A DNA stretch of 64,000 nt. Source: Fagopyrum homotropicum (lineage: Eukaryota; Streptophyta; Magnoliopsida; Caryophyllales; Polygonaceae). Shown piece by piece: positions 58,318 to 64,000 of the stretch (positions are counted from its first letter, which is position 1; the number at the start of each line of letters is the position of its first letter). The notes beneath the pieces were generated by a model. That model saw nothing but the letters and a program-made list of their open reading frames with translations. It had not been told where the DNA came from and searched no databases. A program made the translations under genes and the position numbers. The stretch spans positions 24,207,501 to 24,271,500 of the forward strand of contig BSWB01000001.1 in NCBI GenBank assembly GCA_033239125.1. The letters run 5' to 3'.

Positions 58318-58932
58318 TCGGGATCGAGGTCAAGTTCCTTACTTGTGTTCTTGATTGTTCATCATCAAAAAATTTTTCTTCAAAACGATCAAGAAGAACC
58401 TGAAGTTGTGTCACAGCCACAGAGTGAGTTGGTTATCCAACCATTGTGTGATGAACTCAAAGATGTGGGAAAAGTCATCATTCAAGAGGTCTCCCCGATT
58501 ATTCCAATTCATCTTGTCAACCCGTTATGTGGAGAATATTTTCAAGGTGACAAAGATGAGATCACCCTCGAGGAAGACGAAGTCATCCGTCCCGACAATG
58601 ACCACATCATGTTGTTGGACTACAAATCCGAGTTGTATGATCCGAGGTTTGTCTTTACAATGCCAACTAACTTCCAACTTGGCTTGTCCTTAAAAATTTT
58701 CAGCATGGCATCAACGATCCCCATCAAGGTTCTTGATGGCATCAATGACAAACTCCACAACACCGCCACCTTGAGGGATTACATATTCAAAAAACGCCGC
58801 AAAGTCACAATGTTGAAGGACTACAAGTCCAAGCCGCCCGACAATGTGCATTCGGTGTTGATTTTCAAGGGTCTTGCTCCTCAAGTAACTCCTTTCTTTT
58901 TTGACGGTAAAACGAGGACGTTTCACATTTAA
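58318..58932 (+). CDS. open reading frame of unknown function in the compact retroelement
   Basis: The frame is open from 58264 to a TAA at 58930-58932, but no ATG occurs in it before 58609, so an intact protein from ATG would be only 107 aa. The predicted sequence is acidic in its first half (EEPEVVSQPQSELVIQPL; GDKDEITLEEDEVIRPDND) and ends basic and aromatic (YIFKKRRKVTMLKDYKSK ... VTPFFFDGKTRTFHI). I recognise no Gag zinc knuckle, protease, RT or integrase motif. It may be the surviving tail of a larger polyprotein or a captured host fragment. The stop lies one base before the polypurine tract, as expected for the last coding segment of an LTR element. Confidence 0.45.
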   Translation, partial: SGSRSSSLLVFLIVHHQKIFLQNDQEEPEVVSQPQSELVIQPLCDELKDVGKVIIQEVSPIIPIHLVNPLCGEYFQGDKDEITLEEDEVIRPDNDHIMLLDYKSELYDPRFVFTMPTNFQLGLSLKIFSMASTIPIKVLDGINDKLHNTATLRDYIFKKRRKVTMLKDYKSKPPDNVHSVLIFKGLAPQVTPFFFDGKTRTFHI

Positions 58933-58943
58933 GAGGAGGAGAA
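58931..58943 (+). promoter_or_regulatory. polypurine tract of the compact retroelement
   Basis: AAGAGGAGGAGAA directly before the 3' LTR start at 58944. Confidence 0.9.
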
Positions 58944-59471
58944 TGATACGCCCCCCGATGGCGATGCCATCCGTGTTTCCGGCTTGAAGGACCCGCACAT
59001 TTTGAAGACATTTATTATTATTCGGCTATTTAATAATAAGTCTTTTTACATTCGGGACTTTAATTCCGGAACTTAATTCCGTGAATTTAATTCCGACCTT
59101 TCATATTTTAGGCTTTTCATATTCGAAACTTAATTCCGACTTTAATTCCGTCATTAATGTTTGAACCTTTGGTTAGCCCCCATCCACTATATAAGGATGG
59201 CTTGGCTCATTTGTAAAAGGATGTCTAAGTTGAATACTAAGTATTGAAAAGGAAAACCCTCTTACTTAGTTTAGGTATTACCTTCTTCTTCCACCCTCTA
59301 AATATTCTTGCTTGGATCTAGTCTTTGATTCAAGCCTATCATACTCGAGGATCCTTTTGAAGGATCAACCAAACGCTTCCGTCACCCAAATTCTACGTTT
59401 GATCCAACTCGAACGATCAAGAAGAAGTAGTTGAAGTTTCTCCTCGATCTAGATCCCCCGTGTTTCTATCA
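58944..59471 (+). repeat. 3' LTR of the compact retroelement
   Basis: Collinear with the 5' LTR, with perhaps 25-30 substitutions and small indels by eye. TATA box ACTATATAAG at 59187-59196; the R-region stem-loop is at 59236-59270. Ends TTTCTATCA, followed by the TATCT target duplication. Confidence 0.92.
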
Positions 59472-59476
59472 TATCT

Positions 59477-62400
59477 TTTAACACGTCTATTTTGATGTTT
59501 TTACTTTATAGTTATCCATTATTAATAAATTCTTTCTTATTAGAATATAGGATTTGACATATTTTAAAATATCTTAGCAAACTCTAGGAGGATTATGCTA
59601 GATTTTCTCCATATAAATAGTACTTTCAACCTTAGGGTTTTTTTCATTCAGTTTTCATTCGAGATTTTTGTTATACGATGCAAGCACCGCACAGAGGCTG
59701 ATCGACCGATGGCCTCTTGACCAATCGGCTAGTTGCCGATTCTTTTATTAATAAAGTTTTGAATTATTGCAAGGTATGTGTGGCTAAACTCAATATGTTC
59801 TAGGGTCTGGAGAGCCCCACTACATTGATATATGATGTTTATAATTATCGATGAATTTCTTGAATATTTATCTATGAGAGTTATGGTAGTCTTTGTTCTT
59901 TGCAAAATGCGAGAGCCGAGTTCGGAATCTTCCTTTGTTGTATTTGCTTCAAGATGTTGATGGTAAAATATTAGACTCGAGTCACTCGTACCAAAAAGAT
60001 TCGTTCGATGTGTGATAAGAGGCGATCTTGTGTATGTGACAATCATCGAAAACGACAATCTTGTTCGATGTATGACAAGCAACATTCTTATGCACATGAC
60101 ACTCAAGCGGAGTTGTCTCCCGCATAACATGAGTTAATTCCGTTTTAAATTTATCAATTGAGATCTATATGTGTATGTTGTGGTGATCTTGACGTGAAAA
60201 CTCTTTAGTAATTGTTGATTTACTTTTTCTATCGAGTTATTACCGAAGCCCTTGATTTTGAATCAAACTACACACAAACTTTCCCCCTCTCTTATAACTA
60301 TTGTTTCACGAGCTTTCTATATCCAATTGATCGACCAAGCATATATTAGTTGATCGATCGGCTTTTGTTCTTCTTTCCATTTGCTTTTGTTTCCTTTTTA
60401 TTTACTTGTTTGAATCTAGTGTATAAGATCAATCGAATGTGACATCGATCAGTCGACTGTGACATCGATCGATAGACTGAAACTTGTATTTGTCATATGT
60501 TATTTATTTATGTTTTGTAAATAGTGTATTTGTTTTGTTGTTTCATTGTTAATTTGTTAGATCAAAACATCGTCTTCCTTGACTTAGACCCCGTTTCCTT
60601 TGCTACAATCAAATATTGTAATTATTTGCGAGATCCGAGGATCATATTTAAGTCCTATCATCACTCAACACAATCAACAAATAAATTCAAACTCAAACTA
60701 TGTTCAAACCCTAAGTTCATCATCTCTAGAGAAAGACTAATCTCGATCATATATCCATCAAGTATTCAGAAACACAATCAAATCATCATACTTCAACCAT
60801 AGATTGACCTCTCATCCAATATCCTAGAAAAGAAATCTAACTAGACACAAGAGGAAAAGAAGTAAATGATAAAATAAGTAAGAAAAGACTATAAAGAAAG
60901 GATCTAAAATTGACGGCTAGTCCTACCAATCCATGGTGTTCAACTAATTTATAGGATTCATTTAATCATATTTGACATTGATATGCTTTGGTGGTTTCAT
61001 CAAGAGATTTCAATCACCTTAATTGTGAAATCATAGAATGGTTGATGTTAATCAAAGGAACGTAAGAACTAAAAGACTTGATCATATCATTATACTACAT
61101 CATGCTCTCACTAGCTATAAATCAATATAATCAAGGCTTTCATCGATGAATTATAACACATTAGGAGATTTAATCTTTCTCTTAACTCTTAATTCATATT
61201 CTAGTTTTTTTAATAATGTAACTCATCTAAGTGTTTACTTGGCATCTTGGTTAAGACCTAGACGAGGAACCTAGCAATAAGAGCACACATTCAAGCATCA
61301 AACATTTATGAGATAAAATAATCATGGAAAAATTCAACATAAACCAACTCATGTGAAAATCCAAGAATATAGGCTAAAATCCTAAGTTGAAAATCCCTAG
61401 GAGCTTCACGTGTGGCTCCTTGCTAACAGTTGGGTGTGGGTAAATATCGCCCTCCTCCTCTTCTCAATTGGGTGTGATTTTCATCTCTTAGTTCCTTGCC
61501 TTAAGCTTCCTTTCCACCTTGATATTTTTTTAGCCATATAGACTTTTTTTTTTACAAATTGTGTTGTGAATTCATCAATATAGATAATAATATTTACATC
61601 GAGGTAGAATGTAAGCGGACAACAAGTTGTGCCACCAAACTCAATAGCAAAAACAATCCTCCTAAAAACAATGTCTGAAGACCTAAGCGACACAACATCA
61701 TCATGCAAGACCCGTTGCACCCTCTTGAGAATCTCGACGGCAAATATGATTTTTTTACATAAGAAATCAATTTAAAATAGTTAAACCAAAGCATGTAATT
61801 AAATTAAAAATAAAGAATATAAATATAAAAAATAAATTGATATTTAAAGATGTTTGTGTAGATCCGAGTATTTGGTTATCCAAGTATTCAAGGACAATCG
61901 ATATTTTTAATTTAGTTATCCGTTTTATAAATAGTTTGATTGTTATCTACTGATCCAGAAAAAAAACCTCTCGAATCATATTGGATTCAAAACGAATTAA
62001 AATCGACAAGAATATTTTCGAATTCTGCTTCTCGAATCGGATTAGGTTTGAGGTCGATCCCTAATCCAAAGGGAACCCTAATAGGATTATCATCAAAGTA
62101 AATAATGGTACAATGCTTGATGGATTTGTGCATCACCTTGATGTAGACATATGCAAATTGTATGTGTTTATTAATGAAGTCAAAGCAAACGTCATCACGG
62201 GAAACTCTTTTTTTATTTGAAATGTTATCATGAAGGTTAAAATAATGAAAAATTAGGTTTAACACTAATTAAATATTACAACTAATCAGATAGCCTCTAA
62301 TCTATATAGAGGATAGATATGTATATCCAACATGACTCCTTGGCAGTATCTGTCAATTAGCTTATACCAACATTTTTATCACAAAATTAAAGTCGTTAAA

Positions 62401-62599
62401 AGTCTATAAACGTTTTTCTGATTTCCCTTTATAAGTACGTTCGTGAAATATATATATATATATATAGATAGATTATTGATCTTACGAGAACACACTTATC
62501 ATGTAGTCATGAGAACATGCCTTATTGTTTAATATATTATTCGTAGTTATTATTAATTTTGTTACGAATGTTTAATATCGTTTAATGGTTTATTCGATT
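59477..62599. other. AT-rich intergenic DNA, no supported gene
   Basis: ATCGATCG-rich words (GATCGACCGATGG, TTGATCGATCGGC, GACATCGATCGATAGAC) recur at 59698-59730, 60330-60362 and 60437-60480 and may mark an unrecognised repeat. A (TA)n tract lies at 62449-62467. Open frames here are short and unconvincing. Confidence 0.5.
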
Positions 62600-62728
62600 C
62601 CATACACGATAATAACCATGGACACATGATATACCTATGGACTAAATTCGTTTCCATTTCATTTCCGGAGTTGGAAAGGCCCTTAATATATATTTGAAAA
62701 TGTACACGATAATAACCATGGACACATG
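62600..62728 (+). repeat. 26-27-bp direct repeat
   Basis: The phrase TACACGATAATAACCATGGA plus CACATGA occurs at about 62601-62627 and again at about 62702-62728, exact over its length and 101 bp apart. Confidence 0.85.
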
Positions 62729-64000
62729 AGTTTTAATCTTATATTATCAATCAAATGAAGTACACTTTATAGATAATTTTAAATAATTATGTACCAAAAT
62801 ATTGTTAATAAATAATTTACCCATCTGTTATTACCCAGTAACTTTTTAAACATCTAACTGTTTTTTTGTTTTACAGAAAAATAGAAAAAAGGGATAATTT
62901 TAAACCTTCTCATTATATAAAAGACTATATGCCTGCAATTTACTTATTGGTAGGATTTTTTTAAAATATATTTAATTGTGTGAGCACATATTCTCTTTAT
63001 TTGACTTTGATTTAGACAAAGATTTTATGATTATGAGGTTGGCTTCCAAGAGATGCTACTTGAGTTAGTCAACTTGTCAAAATTAATTGGTGTCCATAAA
63101 GTATATGAATATTGATTAAGCAAACGAATACTTTTCTAATACTAAATAACAAAATTATCTTTTTCTATAAATAGATTTGTAATTGTTGTTTTGAGAAACA
63201 TTTCCCGGATAAATCATTAAAATATTCGTAGAAGAAAATTGATAGTTAAAACTTAAAAGTGATATTATGCTATAATAAATAAAATACTTATTTTGAATTA
63301 TAAAAATACAATATTATGTTACGTGAGTATACGTTATAACTTGTATAATTTCCATGTATGGTTAGGTAAAGACAAATATGGTTAGGCGTGACCATGTAAT
63401 CATCCATTAAACCAAATCTTGCTATATAAATATTTATAACCGACCACAAGACATGACCACTAGCAACTATGTGGTCCATAATCACTCTCCCACATTATAA
63501 TACACGCTGAATCAATGACGTAATCACTTAAATATTCCTATTCAGAATATTTAACGACAACCAATAATCCAATTAGAATAGTCTAAATCAAAGCTGCTGT
63601 TCCATGTGATTCCTCCTAATCCAAACATCTTTCCTCATGGATTTTTTTATTATTTTTTCATCTCTTTCTCTAGATCTTGATAAATCATAATATTATACTC
63701 CACAGAGTTGGGCCTTATATCATCCACAAAACCATCTGGCCCATTAAGCAAAAACTATGGAAAAATGCATTCCTATATTATTAAAACACATATTACACAT
63801 TAATGTTGAGTTATTGCCAATACATATAATATCGTCTACCTTAACTATCAAACACACAAATCATACGGTGTATCACAACCCTAACCTTAAAACCAATTGC
63901 AGTTCATCTGACTCGACGTCAGCGGCTAAATTTAGATCCAACCCGCTGCCAAGGTTCGAGTCCGGTTTCTCCCAGTGACACCTCTTATGACCACCCAAGG
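62729..64000. other. AT-rich intergenic DNA, nothing recognised
   Basis: No gene. The last 120 bases (63890-64000) rise in GC and may be the edge of another feature beyond the window. Confidence 0.5.

Larger units (their letters stand above)
57374..59471 (+). mobile_element. compact non-autonomous LTR retrotransposon (TRIM/LARD-like), 2.1 kb
   Basis: LTRs 57374-57896 (523 bp) and 58944-59471 (528 bp) are both TG...CA. The target duplication TATCT is perfect (57369-57373 and 59472-59476). A Met-tRNA primer-binding site follows the left LTR, and a strong polypurine tract (AAGAGGAGGAGAA) precedes the right LTR. Between them lies a truncated third LTR with a second primer-binding site and then about 600 bp of open sequence. 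There is no Gag, RT or integrase. All the cis signals needed for replication in trans are intact. Confidence 0.93.

Overview
This window looks like nuclear DNA of a flowering plant, most likely a eudicot. The evidence is two intron-containing genes of typical plant families, a high AT content, GT-AG introns, (TA)n microsatellites, and a dense load of plant transposons (Ty3/gypsy, Ty1/copia, CACTA, hAT, MITEs, SINE-like sequences). I cannot name the species from sequence alone. Only about 5 kb (12.5-17.9 kb) is host coding sequence that looks functional; most of the rest is mobile-element sequence at different stages of decay.

Layout. At 1-7.2 kb lies a minus-strand Ty3/gypsy element whose gag-pol is broken by one frameshift and three in-frame stops. 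It shares its LTR head-to-tail with a truncated second copy. From 7.8 to 9.6 kb is a Ty1/copia relic with a duplicated LTR-end/PBS/gag start, followed by an 872-bp element with terminal inverted repeats. A minus-strand plant-mobile-domain (PMD) pseudogene lies at 10.5-11.3 kb. The two intact genes are convergent: a receptor-like cytoplasmic kinase of subfamily VII (12,539-14,164, +, six exons, 401 aa) and a NIN-like transcription factor (14,926-17,896, -, four coding exons, 874 aa, RWP-RK plus PB1).

From 19 to 27 kb is AT-rich DNA with MITEs, microsatellites and hairpins. From about 27 to 35.08 kb is a decayed minus-strand CACTA (En/Spm) transposon with recognisable TNP2 sequence and a repeat-rich right end. 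From 37.0 to 48.0 kb a second PMD-like gene relic is split by a Ty3/gypsy element of about 9.4 kb. That element has 2.4-kb LTRs that are almost identical, but its interior is nearly non-coding apart from a chromodomain relic, so it looks non-autonomous and recent.

At 51,360-54,276 is a non-autonomous hAT element with an 8-bp target duplication (7/8 match), arrays of a CCCGA-type repeat at both ends, a perfect 68-bp palindrome and two tRNA-derived SINE-like insertions. At 54.39-55.01 kb is a foldback element with a triplicated left arm. At 57,374-59,471 is a compact 2.1-kb LTR retroelement with a perfect 5-bp target duplication, a duplicated partial LTR plus second primer-binding site, and an open frame of unknown function. 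Its LTR shares an R-region stem-loop and blocks of sequence with the LTR of the gypsy element at 1-7 kb, which suggests it is a non-autonomous relative. The remaining 4.5 kb is AT-rich with only short repeats.
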